The notes under the pieces are model-generated. The model did not search any database, was not told the DNA's origin, and saw nothing but the letters and a program-made list of their open reading frames with translations. DNA of 48,704 bases, from the NCBI GenBank assembly GCA_001780955.1, contig MFJR01000007.1, forward strand, positions 252,177 to 300,880, read 5' to 3'. The DNA is from Candidatus Gottesmanbacteria bacterium RIFCSPLOWO2_01_FULL_39_12b (GTDB taxonomy: Bacteria; Patescibacteriota; Microgenomatia; 2-02-FULL-39-11). Within the stretch, counting starts at the first letter, position 1. Each line of letters begins with the position of its first letter. A program made the position numbers and the translations under genes. Positions 1 to 8,969 of this stretch are shown here, one piece after another.

Positions 1-2
1 TG

Positions 3-215
3 ACTACACGAGGGATGAAAAAGAAAGAAATGAGACAAATTGGAAAATGGATTGTTGAGGTAATCGGAGAAGTAGATCATTATCACTTGCCTGAGGTCAA
101 AGAAGAGCGATCAATATTTGTTAAAAAGGTTAAAGCCGAACTTTGGAAAAATAAAAAACTTCTCGCCGTTGGTAAAGAAGTAAAAACTCTTTGTAAGCAA
201 TTTCCGGTACCCTGA
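3..215 (+). CDS. glyA: Serine hydroxymethyltransferase, C-terminal end (truncated by window start)
   Basis: Frame reads TTRGMKKKEMRQIGKWIVEVI..., typical SHMT C-terminus; next to purN. Confidence 0.75.
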   Translation, partial: TTRGMKKKEMRQIGKWIVEVIGEVDHYHLPEVKEERSIFVKKVKAELWKNKKLLAVGKEVKTLCKQFPVP

Positions 216-217
216 AC

Positions 218-880
218 ATGAAAAGGATTGCTGTCCTTCTTTCCAACAGAGGTACGGGCAGTAATCTGGCTGCTATTCTCTCCGCCATAGAAAAAGGCAA
301 GATAAAAAATGGGAAAGTAGTTATTGTGGTTTCAGATAAAGATGACGCTTACGGCCTTGTTAGAGCTAAAAGAAAAAATATTCCAACTCTGGTTTTAAGC
401 CTTAGGGAGTTTGCAAGAAACGGAAAAAGCAGACAAGAATATGATGAAGCTCTGGGTAAGATCCTTAAAGAGAAATACCGAGTAGATTTGGTAGTATTGG
501 CTGGCTGGATGCTTATATTATCTAATAATTTTATTAAATATTTTTCTGCCAGAACTATAAATTTACATCCTGGCCTGCTGCCGGATGGAAACTCGGATTA
601 TATAAAACTTTCGGACGGAACAAAGATAAGAGCTATTAGAGGATTACATACTAACGACGCAGTCCAATTTGCCATTGACCAAGGATATCCTGCTACCGGT
701 TCCACGGTGCATTTTATCACCGAGAACGTTGATGATGGGCCGGTAATCATAAGAAGTGAAGTAAAAATTCACGATAACGATACGGCTGAATCTTTGTACG
801 AAAGGATGAAGAAAGAAGAACACAAAATACTTCCCTTTGCAATCGATTTATTTTGTAACGGCAAGCTGAAAAATATATGA
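218..880 (+). CDS. purN: Phosphoribosylglycinamide formyltransferase
   Basis: Motifs VLAGWMLILS, NLHPGLLPDG, GSTVHFITENVDDGPVI; overlaps purD by ATGA. Confidence 0.93.
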   Translation: MKRIAVLLSNRGTGSNLAAILSAIEKGKIKNGKVVIVVSDKDDAYGLVRAKRKNIPTLVLSLREFARNGKSRQEYDEALGKILKEKYRVDLVVLAGWMLILSNNFIKYFSARTINLHPGLLPDGNSDYIKLSDGTKIRAIRGLHTNDAVQFAIDQGYPATGSTVHFITENVDDGPVIIRSEVKIHDNDTAESLYERMKKEEHKILPFAIDLFCNGKLKNI

Positions 881-2193
881 AAGTTCTTGTTATCGGTTCA
901 GGAGGACGTGAGCACGCTTTGGTTTGGAAGATTGCCCAGTCTAAAAAAGTCAAAAAAATATTTTGCGCGCCTGGAAATCCGGGGATGATTTTGGGGTCAG
1001 ACCTTAAAAAATCTCAAGGTCTGACCCCTGTCATAGAAAATATTCCGATTCAAGTGCGCGAATTAGACAAATTACTCCAATTTGCTAAAAAAGAAAAGAT
1101 CGATCTGACCGTCGTTGGTCAGGAAAATCCTCTAATATCCGGGATAGCCGATTTATTTGTCAGACATAATCTTCCTGTTATCGGTCCCACAAGAAAAGCA
1201 GCAAGGATAGAAGGTTCAAAAGTATTTGCAAAGAAATTGATGGAAAAATATGGTATACCTACGGCTAAATTTGAGGTATTTGATGATTATAATAAAGCAA
1301 TAAGATATGCCAAAAAATTGAAGTATCCTCAGGTCGTGAAGGCCGACGGCCAATGTCTTGGGAAAGGAGTGGCTGTCTGTGATAATTACACCCAAGCTGA
1401 AATATTTTTAAAGAAACTTTTAAAAGAAAAAACTTTTGGAGCAGCCGGAGAGAAAGTAATTATTGAGGAATGTTTACAAGGGCAGGAAATTTCTTATATG
1501 GTTGCTACCGACGGATATAATTTTGTGTCGCTACTTCCTTCTCAAGATCATAAGCGGGTTTTTGATAACGATTGCGGTCCCAATACCGGAGGAATGGGAG
1601 CTTATGCACCGGTACCGTTTGTTAATAAAGAACTGATTAAAGTTATTGAAGATACAATCGTAAGACCAACCTTGAAAGCGATGAGGAAAGAAGGTAATTT
1701 GTACGAAGGGATACTTTATCCGGGTCTTATTCTTACTAAAGAAGGACCAAAAGTATTGGAATATAACTGCCGGTTTGGGGACCCTGAAACACAACCCCTC
1801 ATGAGGTTATTAAAGACTGACATTATTGATATTTTTGAAGCAATCATCAATAAAAGCCTTAAAAACTTAAAAGTTGAATGGCACAAAGGATTCGCCGTCT
1901 GTGTGGTTTTGACCGCGAAAGGATATCCCGGTGAATATGAGAAAGGAAAAGAGATATGCAGATTGAAACAGTTTGGTGAATCAGACAAGGTAAGGGTATT
2001 TCAGGCTGGGACAGAAAGGATTGAGGGAAAAACGGTTGGTAGTGGCGGAAGAATATTGGGAGTAACCGCTTCGGGAGTCAGTCTGAAAGAAGCCATCCAT
2101 AACACTTATGAAAGCATCGGGGAAAACGGTATCCATTTTTCTGGGATGCATTATAGGAAGGATATTGGAATGAAAGGGTTAATGAATGACTGA
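877..2193 (+). CDS. purD: Phosphoribosylamine-glycine ligase
   Basis: MKVLVIGSGGREHALVWK start, ATP-grasp; NTGGMGAYAPVP; CRFGDPETQ. Confidence 0.96.
   Translation: MKVLVIGSGGREHALVWKIAQSKKVKKIFCAPGNPGMILGSDLKKSQGLTPVIENIPIQVRELDKLLQFAKKEKIDLTVVGQENPLISGIADLFVRHNLPVIGPTRKAARIEGSKVFAKKLMEKYGIPTAKFEVFDDYNKAIRYAKKLKYPQVVKADGQCLGKGVAVCDNYTQAEIFLKKLLKEKTFGAAGEKVIIEECLQGQEISYMVATDGYNFVSLLPSQDHKRVFDNDCGPNTGGMGAYAPVPFVNKELIKVIEDTIVRPTLKAMRKEGNLYEGILYPGLILTKEGPKVLEYNCRFGDPETQPLMRLLKTDIIDIFEAIINKSLKNLKVEWHKGFAVCVVLTAKGYPGEYEKGKEICRLKQFGESDKVRVFQAGTERIEGKTVGSGGRILGVTASGVSLKEAIHNTYESIGENGIHFSGMHYRKDIGMKGLMND
993..1028. repeat. 36-nt palindromic element within purD (13-bp perfect inverted repeat, 10-nt loop)
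   Basis: GGGGTCAGACCTT-aaaaaatctc-AAGGTCTGACCCC. Confidence 0.9.
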
Positions 2194-3049
2194 TGAAACA
2201 ATTAAGCGACTCAATATTTGTGCTAAAATAAGACAAGCAGCATCAGATAGTTGTTTGATGGCTATACAAAAAACCGTTGAGAGCAAGAAACCGGTTCCGG
2301 AAATTCAATTTAGAGATTGGTGGTTGGAAAAACTGGATAAGTCTGATGAAGTTGTTTCCGGCGGAGGATGGTATAATCCTCCTCCTTTCGGAATCGGGGT
2401 GTTATTTGGTTCAGAGACAAATTTTGCTAGAGTAAATTATCCAACCCTAAGACCTAAAGAATTCTGGCCAAAACAGGATAGTTACTTTCTTAAAAATGGT
2501 TTAGGTTATTTGTTTGCGTCTCCATATTCTTTAGTTAGCGGCGTTCCGATAATAGGAGACTTCGGATTTACATTTTATTTGGGTAAAAACAAGGAAATAA
2601 TCGATCATTTTAAAAAATGCAAAGATATAGTCCTAAAACTATTGGATAGAGTTAAACCGGGAATTACCTTATCGGAGCTTTATAGCAGTTCTATAGACCT
2701 GTTTGATAAAAACAATCTTGTGAATAACGTTACGAGCACGACGGATAAACTAGGCGCCGATATTGGTCATACGATTCCTTTCATAAACGATACTCCGGAA
2801 GATGAAGCAAAAGATCATCTGTATAAATTTATAAGTAAATCCCGCGTCTTCATAAACGCTAAAGAGAATTACTTGTTAACGGATAATATTGCTTTTACTT
2901 TTGAACCGAGACTCACTTCACAAACAGATGAATCCATACCAATGTTTTCAATGCATTTAATAGTTATGATTGTTGACGGAAAGAAAAGAATTCTGGGTAA
3001 CTTCGATAAAATTTTTGATTTATTGGGAATGGAATGGCTAAAAAATTAG
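2186..3049 (+). CDS. M24 (methionine aminopeptidase/creatinase fold) family-like protein, probably with incomplete metal site
   Basis: GDFGFTFYLGK..., VKPGITLSELY, ADIGHTIPF, LLTDNIAFTFEPRL, SMHLIVMIVDGKKRIL align by eye to the M24 core; overlaps purD 3' end. Confidence 0.65.
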   Translation: MTDETIKRLNICAKIRQAASDSCLMAIQKTVESKKPVPEIQFRDWWLEKLDKSDEVVSGGGWYNPPPFGIGVLFGSETNFARVNYPTLRPKEFWPKQDSYFLKNGLGYLFASPYSLVSGVPIIGDFGFTFYLGKNKEIIDHFKKCKDIVLKLLDRVKPGITLSELYSSSIDLFDKNNLVNNVTSTTDKLGADIGHTIPFINDTPEDEAKDHLYKFISKSRVFINAKENYLLTDNIAFTFEPRLTSQTDESIPMFSMHLIVMIVDGKKRILGNFDKIFDLLGMEWLKN

Positions 3050-3053
3050 AAAT

Positions 3054-4151
3054 ATGAGTCTAACGTATAAAAAATCAGGTGTTAATTATGACATTGTAGA
3101 TCCAATAAAAAAACTGGCCCAGGAATTGGGGCTTAAGACGGCAGGTAACATCAGATCAACGGGCTTTAAGGAGAGAAGCGAAAGCCGCGGGGAATCGTCA
3201 TATGTCATAGAGTCGGCTGATGGTTTCTATGCGTTTGTTACCGAAGGATTGGGAACCAAAAATCTGGTTGCCGACGAAATGCACAAGATTACGGGCAAAA
3301 TTTATTATGAGTCTATAGCTCAAGATTGTGTTGCTATGATAGTCAATGACCTTATAACAGTTGGAGCAAAACCCGTTACGGTTTTGGCTTATTGGGCTGT
3401 AGGAGACACAAACTGGTTCAGTGATTTAAAAAGAGCCTCGAGCCTTGTTGAGGGATGGAAAAAAGCTTGCGATATGGCAGGTTGCAGTTGGGGAGGCGGT
3501 GAGACACCGGTTCAGTCTGGTGTAGTCAATCCATCAATAATTGATCTGGCCGGATCATCCTTTGGAGTAATCAAACCGAAGAAAAGGCTGATTTTGGGTG
3601 ATAAACTAAAAGAGGGTGACAGTATAATACTTTTGGAAAGCAGCGGAATTCATGCAAATGGTCTTACTCTGGCAAGAAGAATTGCACGAAAGCTTAAAAC
3701 CGGGTATGCAACGAAATTACCAAATGGCAGTTTGTACGGTGATGAACTTCTGAAACCTACAATAATTTATAGCATGTTAATAAATGATCTTTTGGAGAGA
3801 GGGATTGATATTCATTATCTCGTAAATATTACCGGGCACGGTTGGAGAAAACTGATGCGGGCAAAAAAAACATTAAGTTATGTATTGGAAAACGTTCCCG
3901 ATATCTCTGAATTATTTAAGTTCATTCAGAAAAATTCAAATCTGACCGATAAAGAAATGTTTGCAACGTTCAATATGGGTGCAGGATTTGCTATGATGAC
4001 TAATCAATCACAAGTAGATAAGATTATCAGGATTGCAGGAAAACACAAAATTAAATGCTGGGTAGCGGGAAGAGTTGAGAAGGGACTAAGACAGGTGGTA
4101 ATTAAACCTAAAAATATTACTTATTTGAGCAAAGATTTAAAGATCAGGTAA
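3054..4151 (+). CDS. purM: Phosphoribosylformylglycinamidine cyclo-ligase (AIR synthase)
   Basis: TYKKSGVNYDIVDPIKK, DCVAMIVNDLITVGAKPV, ESSGIHANGLTLAR, NITGHGWRKLMRA. Confidence 0.9.
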   Translation: MSLTYKKSGVNYDIVDPIKKLAQELGLKTAGNIRSTGFKERSESRGESSYVIESADGFYAFVTEGLGTKNLVADEMHKITGKIYYESIAQDCVAMIVNDLITVGAKPVTVLAYWAVGDTNWFSDLKRASSLVEGWKKACDMAGCSWGGGETPVQSGVVNPSIIDLAGSSFGVIKPKKRLILGDKLKEGDSIILLESSGIHANGLTLARRIARKLKTGYATKLPNGSLYGDELLKPTIIYSMLINDLLERGIDIHYLVNITGHGWRKLMRAKKTLSYVLENVPDISELFKFIQKNSNLTDKEMFATFNMGAGFAMMTNQSQVDKIIRIAGKHKIKCWVAGRVEKGLRQVVIKPKNITYLSKDLKIR

Positions 4152-4158
4152 ATAATCA

Positions 4159-4186
4159 TGTTATCATGTTCTAGAACATGATAACA
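4159..4186. promoter_or_regulatory. Perfect 28-bp palindrome between purM and purP (candidate operator or RNA hairpin)
   Basis: TGTTATCATGTTCTAGAACATGATAACA equals its own reverse complement. Confidence 0.75.
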
Positions 4187-4202
4187 AAAATATATTTAAG
4201 AT

Positions 4203-5210
4203 ATGTCGAATTATACTATTGCCACACTCGCTTCTCATTCTGCCTTACAGATACTAAAAGGCGCCAAGGATGAGGGATTTGAGACTCTGGCTATTGCTAC
4301 AAAGGATAAAGTATCCTTTTATAAACGATTTGATTTTATTGATAAAGTGATGGGAGTGTCAAGTTATAAAGACCTTTATGATTTAACAGCTCTATTAAAA
4401 AAACAAAATGTAATTATCATTCCCCACGGATCATTTGTCGCTTATCTGGGTGAAGATTATGATAAGAAACTAAATCTTCCTCATTATGGTAATAAAGAGG
4501 TTCTAAAATGGGAGGGAAATAGGCTAAAACAGATGTTTTGGTTAGAAGAGGCCGGGTTACAAATTCCAAAAATATTTAAAGATTCTTCGCAAATTGATCA
4601 ATTAGTCATCATCAAACTCTTCGGAGCCAAAGGCGGAAGCGGTTATTTTTTAGCTAAAGACAAGAAAGATTTTGAGAGAAAGATTAAAAGGTTTAGTGGC
4701 GAAAAATATATTATTCAGCAATATATGGTAGGAACACCGGTTTACTTGCAGTATTTCTATTCTAAATTGGAAAATAAAATCGAGCTGATGGGGATAGACA
4801 GACGATATGAGACAAACGTTGATGGTCTGAGTAGAATCCCAGCCCGTTTTAGTAAGGATATTGACATCGAACCAAGTTTTACGGTAATCGGAAATTTTCC
4901 GATCGTCATTCGCGAATCGTTATTACCGACCGTATATGCTATGGGAGACCAGCTTGTAAAAATTTCAAAAAAATTAATTCCTCCTTATGGTTTATTTGGT
5001 CCTTTTTGTCTGGAAACAATTTTAACTAAAAACCAGAAGTTTTATTGTATCGAAATATCATGTAGAATAGTGGCTGGTACTAATTTGTATGTTAAAGGGT
5101 CTCCTTATACGGATCTTATTTATAACCAGCCGATGAGTACAGGGAGAAGAATTGCTTTGGAAATTAAAGAAGCCATAAAACAAAAAAGATTAAATGAAAT
5201 TTTAGGTTAA
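4203..5210 (+). CDS. purP: Formate-dependent FAICAR synthetase (PurP, ATP-grasp; archaeal-type)
   Basis: IATLASHSALQILKGAKDEGF, PHGSFVAYLG, FGAKGGSGYFLA, IDRRYETNVDGLSRIPA, ESLLPTVYAMGD. Confidence 0.9.
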   Translation: MSNYTIATLASHSALQILKGAKDEGFETLAIATKDKVSFYKRFDFIDKVMGVSSYKDLYDLTALLKKQNVIIIPHGSFVAYLGEDYDKKLNLPHYGNKEVLKWEGNRLKQMFWLEEAGLQIPKIFKDSSQIDQLVIIKLFGAKGGSGYFLAKDKKDFERKIKRFSGEKYIIQQYMVGTPVYLQYFYSKLENKIELMGIDRRYETNVDGLSRIPARFSKDIDIEPSFTVIGNFPIVIRESLLPTVYAMGDQLVKISKKLIPPYGLFGPFCLETILTKNQKFYCIEISCRIVAGTNLYVKGSPYTDLIYNQPMSTGRRIALEIKEAIKQKRLNEILG

Positions 5211-5214
5211 AGAG

Positions 5215-6288
5215 ATGGATAATAAAAAAATTACCGTTGCAACTTTAGGGGGTCATAGCGCTTTAGAAATCTGCTTAGGAGCGAAAAAATTAAAATTAAA
5301 AACCTTGGTTATCGTCCAGAAAGGCAGAGATAAAACTTATTCACACCACTTTGCCAATCTTGTCGATGAATGCTTGATTGTTGATTCATTTGCAGATCTT
5401 ACTGAAACCAGCACCATTAATTTTCTAAAAAAAAAGCAGGCCATTTTTATCCCTCATCGATATGTTCAGGTATATTGCAACTTAGATTTAGTGGAAAAGA
5501 CATTTCCTATACCGATTTTTGGGAATAGATATTTACTGAAATATGAACAAAGAGCCGGTACTCATAATCAATATCAATTATTCGAATCTGCCCAGATTGA
5601 TCATCCACAACAATACAAAGATCCGCGCGAAATTGACAGGCTAGTCCTAATTAAAGTACAAGAAGCACAACGGTCTTATGAACGGGCATTTTTCACAGCC
5701 CATGATCATAAGGAATTTACAACTAAAGCAGAAAACCTCATCAAATCAGGAAAAATATTAGCCTCTGATTTGGAGAATGCCACGATAGAAGAATTTTTAA
5801 TAGGCGCTCAAATAAATTTTAATTTTTTCTATTCACCGCTGAAGCAGAAACTGGAATTGTTGGGTACAGATATCCGTAGGCAAACTAATTTAGACGGATA
5901 TTTGAGAATACCATCAGTTGCCCAACAGGAAATCGACTCTGAAATTTTACCGTCCTTTATTGAAGTTGGACACATAGCTATTACGGTTAAAGAGTCTCTC
6001 TTAGAATCAGCTTTCAGAATTGCCGAACGCTTGATAGAATCAACCAGAACATTTATACCCCCGGGTATTCTTGGTCCTTTTGCTTTACAAACCGCGGTTG
6101 TTCCCGGTCCCCCAAAAGAAAAAATCGTCGTTTATGATTTATCACTCCGTATGCCCGGTTCACCTGGGACGAGTTTTACCCCTTACAGTCAGTATCACTT
6201 TGGGCACACGGTTAGTTTTGGGCAACGGATAGCCATTGAAATTAAAGAAGCTTTGAAATCCAACACTTTAGGAAAGATTACTACCTAA
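5215..6288 (+). CDS. PurP paralog, with altered Gly-rich loop
   Basis: Same architecture (VATLGGHSALEICLGAKK, GTDIRRQTNLDGYLRIPS, GQRIAIEIKEAL), but the glycine-rich segment reads VQEAQRSYERAFFTA and PHGSF reads PHRYV. Confidence 0.8.
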   Translation: MDNKKITVATLGGHSALEICLGAKKLKLKTLVIVQKGRDKTYSHHFANLVDECLIVDSFADLTETSTINFLKKKQAIFIPHRYVQVYCNLDLVEKTFPIPIFGNRYLLKYEQRAGTHNQYQLFESAQIDHPQQYKDPREIDRLVLIKVQEAQRSYERAFFTAHDHKEFTTKAENLIKSGKILASDLENATIEEFLIGAQINFNFFYSPLKQKLELLGTDIRRQTNLDGYLRIPSVAQQEIDSEILPSFIEVGHIAITVKESLLESAFRIAERLIESTRTFIPPGILGPFALQTAVVPGPPKEKIVVYDLSLRMPGSPGTSFTPYSQYHFGHTVSFGQRIAIEIKEALKSNTLGKITT

Positions 6289-6305
6289 AAAATTTTATAC
6301 TCAAT

Positions 6306-7679
6306 ATGGAAAAACAAAAACTTATGGCTATCTCCCTTTTGGACGGAAGAAATTGGGAAAAGGTCAAAATCGTGAGTAAGTTTTTTTCCGAATTTGCCCT
6401 AATCAAATATCGACTGAATGTAGAAATATCATATTTAATATTTTTAGCAAAAAAAGGCAAAATAATCAGAAAACTGAAAAATAATGAAATAAACTTACTG
6501 ACTAAGATTTGGAAAGATTTTGGTATCAAAGAGGCTACCAATGTTAAGACCTATGAAGCCAAGATTAACCACGACGTAAAAGCAGTGGAATATTTCCTGC
6601 AGGAAAAATTAGAGCATACTTCATTAAAAGATCTCATTCCTTTTATCCACTTCGGGTTAACCTCATACGATATCAATATTCCCGCCTACGCTTTAATGCT
6701 AAAGGAATTTCGCGAGGAGGTTCTTATTTCTAAGTTACTTAAGTTACTTAAGGAACTTAAGGAACTTATAATAAAAACCAGAAATATGTCCATGCTGGCC
6801 CGTACTCATGGACAACCGGCCCTACCTACCACGATGGGAAAAGAGCTTTCAGTTTTTTATTCTAGAATTATAAAGGAGGGAAAAATATTGTCAGGACATG
6901 AGTTTGAGGCTAAAATGACCGGGGCGGTAGGTAATTTTAACGCTTTGGCCTTTGTTTATCCTGATTACGACTGGATTGATTTTAGTAAAAAATTTATATC
7001 ATCTCTCGGACTGATTCCCAATATAGTTACGACACAGATCATGCCTTATGATAACTGGTTGAGATACTTTGACAGCCTAAAGAGGTTAAACAATATTCTC
7101 CTTAACTTAGTTGTTGATATCTGGTGGTATATCAGTTTTGAATATTTCGGGCAGGTAAAGAAAGAAGAAGAGGTAGGTTCTTCAACCATGTCTCATAAAA
7201 TTAATCCAATTACTTTTGAAAACGCTGAGGGCAATTTGGGAATGGCCAATTCTTCTTTCGAGTTTTTTATCAGAAAACTGGCGGTAAGCAGACTGCAAAG
7301 AGATTTATCAGACAGTACGGTGAAGCGTGATTTCGGACTGGCCTTTGGATTTACCGTTCTTGCCTGGGACAGTATTTTATCAGGGATGGGAAGAATTTCA
7401 CCAAAACCTTTGAGAATGAAGTATGATCTGGAATCGCATTGGGAGGTGTTTTCAGAAGGGATACAGACATACCTGCGTTCCCGGGGTTTAAAAGAAGCTT
7501 TTGAAATTTTAAAAGATAAAACCAGAGGAAGAGTGCTTTCAAAGAATGATTTTCATAATCTGATTGATAATTTACCGATAAGCTCGATCGAGAAGAAGAA
7601 TTTGAAAATTGATTTATTGGATCAGTATCTGGGGCTGGCCTCTAAAATTACAGAGTTAGCGATACAAGACAAAATTTGA
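6306..7679 (+). CDS. purB: Adenylosuccinate lyase
   Basis: ARTHGQPALPTTMGKE, GAVGNFNA, GSSTMSHKINPITFENAEGN. Confidence 0.95.
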   Translation: MEKQKLMAISLLDGRNWEKVKIVSKFFSEFALIKYRLNVEISYLIFLAKKGKIIRKLKNNEINLLTKIWKDFGIKEATNVKTYEAKINHDVKAVEYFLQEKLEHTSLKDLIPFIHFGLTSYDINIPAYALMLKEFREEVLISKLLKLLKELKELIIKTRNMSMLARTHGQPALPTTMGKELSVFYSRIIKEGKILSGHEFEAKMTGAVGNFNALAFVYPDYDWIDFSKKFISSLGLIPNIVTTQIMPYDNWLRYFDSLKRLNNILLNLVVDIWWYISFEYFGQVKKEEEVGSSTMSHKINPITFENAEGNLGMANSSFEFFIRKLAVSRLQRDLSDSTVKRDFGLAFGFTVLAWDSILSGMGRISPKPLRMKYDLESHWEVFSEGIQTYLRSRGLKEAFEILKDKTRGRVLSKNDFHNLIDNLPISSIEKKNLKIDLLDQYLGLASKITELAIQDKI

Positions 7680-7706
7680 ACACAAATCAGAAGTAAAAGA
7701 ACTATC

Positions 7707-8969
7707 ATGTTGCCAACAGTCATTATTGGAGCACAATGGGGAGATGAAGGCAAAGGAAAAATAGTTGATCTCCTTGCAAAAAATTCTGACATCGTCGTGC
7801 GGTTTAATGGCGGTAATAACGCCGGGCATACGGTTGTGGTCAAGTCTGAAAGATTCCCTTTGTCGCTTCTTCCTTCGGGAGTTTTGCAAAAGAAAAAACT
7901 ATTTATCTCTCAGGGAGTGGTAATTGCGCCTGATGTTTTGCTTTCCGAAATCGATTTTTTTAAAAAAAGAGGAGTTGAAGTTGATCTCTTGATTGATAGA
8001 CGTTCTAACATAATTATGCCTTACCATAGATGGCTGGATGCGGCTACCGAAGCCAGTAAAGGAGATAAAAAAGTAGGCAGTCTGAAACTGGGAATTGGTT
8101 ATTGTTATGAGGACAGAAATAACAGACACGGAATAAGATTTGAAGACCTGATCAACCCCAAAATCTTAAAAGTTAAATTGGAAATAGAATTTGAATTGGT
8201 AAAAAAAAGACTGGAATCTGTTTATAATTTTAAAGTAGATTTAAAACTCGGTCAGATTTACAAAGAATATAAGACTTATGGTCTTAAATTAAAAAAATAT
8301 ATCGGAGATGTAAGTTGGGAAGTTTATAAAAGTTTAGGCCTTAGGAAAATAATTTTCGAAGGAGCCCACGGAACATTTCTCGATGGTAATTTTGGTACTT
8401 ATCCTTATACCACCGCCGTCAATACAATTTCGGGAAGTGTTTTTTCTTACGTCGGATTTCCGCCACAAAAATTGAACGTCTTAGGTATCGTTAAAGCTTA
8501 TACAACCAGAGTCGGTAGTGGTCCTTTTCCAGCAGAGCTTAACGACGACACCGGAACATTTTTACAGGAAAGGGGTAAGGAAATAGGAACAGTCTCAAAA
8601 AGAAAAAGGAGATGCGGCTGGCTCGATATGGTTATGTTAAAATATGCAAATAGACTTAACGGATTTGACTGTCTTGCCTTAACCAAGCTTGATGTGCTTA
8701 CCGGTTTACCGTTTATTAAGATCGTCACTTCATATCAGTGTGGCGGTAAATTAACTGAGGATTTCCCATCATCTTTGACTGAATTAGAAAAGTGTAAACC
8801 TATTTTTAAAAGCCTTCCCGGATGGCATGATACAATTTCAGGAATCAAACGATATCAGAATTTACCAAAGAATTGCCGTCTCTATATTGAAACGATAGAA
8901 AAATTACTAAAAGTTCCTGTTAAATATATCTCAGTTGGAGCAGAGAGGAGTGAAATTATTATAAAATGA
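7707..8969 (+). CDS. purA: Adenylosuccinate synthetase
   Basis: VIIGAQWGDEGKGKIVDLLA, NNAGHTVV, EGAHGTFLD, TRVGSGPFPAEL. Confidence 0.97.
   Translation: MLPTVIIGAQWGDEGKGKIVDLLAKNSDIVVRFNGGNNAGHTVVVKSERFPLSLLPSGVLQKKKLFISQGVVIAPDVLLSEIDFFKKRGVEVDLLIDRRSNIIMPYHRWLDAATEASKGDKKVGSLKLGIGYCYEDRNNRHGIRFEDLINPKILKVKLEIEFELVKKRLESVYNFKVDLKLGQIYKEYKTYGLKLKKYIGDVSWEVYKSLGLRKIIFEGAHGTFLDGNFGTYPYTTAVNTISGSVFSYVGFPPQKLNVLGIVKAYTTRVGSGPFPAELNDDTGTFLQERGKEIGTVSKRKRRCGWLDMVMLKYANRLNGFDCLALTKLDVLTGLPFIKIVTSYQCGGKLTEDFPSSLTELEKCKPIFKSLPGWHDTISGIKRYQNLPKNCRLYIETIEKLLKVPVKYISVGAERSEIIIK

Noticed and set aside
1531-1794. Antisense and overlapping short ORFs in the track (for example 1531-1794, 1716-1988, 20425-20757, 39282-39743)
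   Set aside because: They lie opposite well-supported genes and show no recognisable motifs or start context.
4203-6288. Window is archaeal because of PurP
   Set aside because: L19, GreA, HflX, HolA-like, Pst system, L,D-transpeptidase and bacterial promoters all indicate a bacterium.
6731-6766. Four 9-bp repeats (TAAGTTACT x2, TAAGGAACT x2) in purB, 36 nt, near-palindromic, considered as a second inserted palindrome
   Set aside because: Eye alignment with E. coli PurB (DEVILPYW...RTHG) shows no length difference across this helix, so it is probably Lys/Leu/Glu codon repetition, not an insertion.
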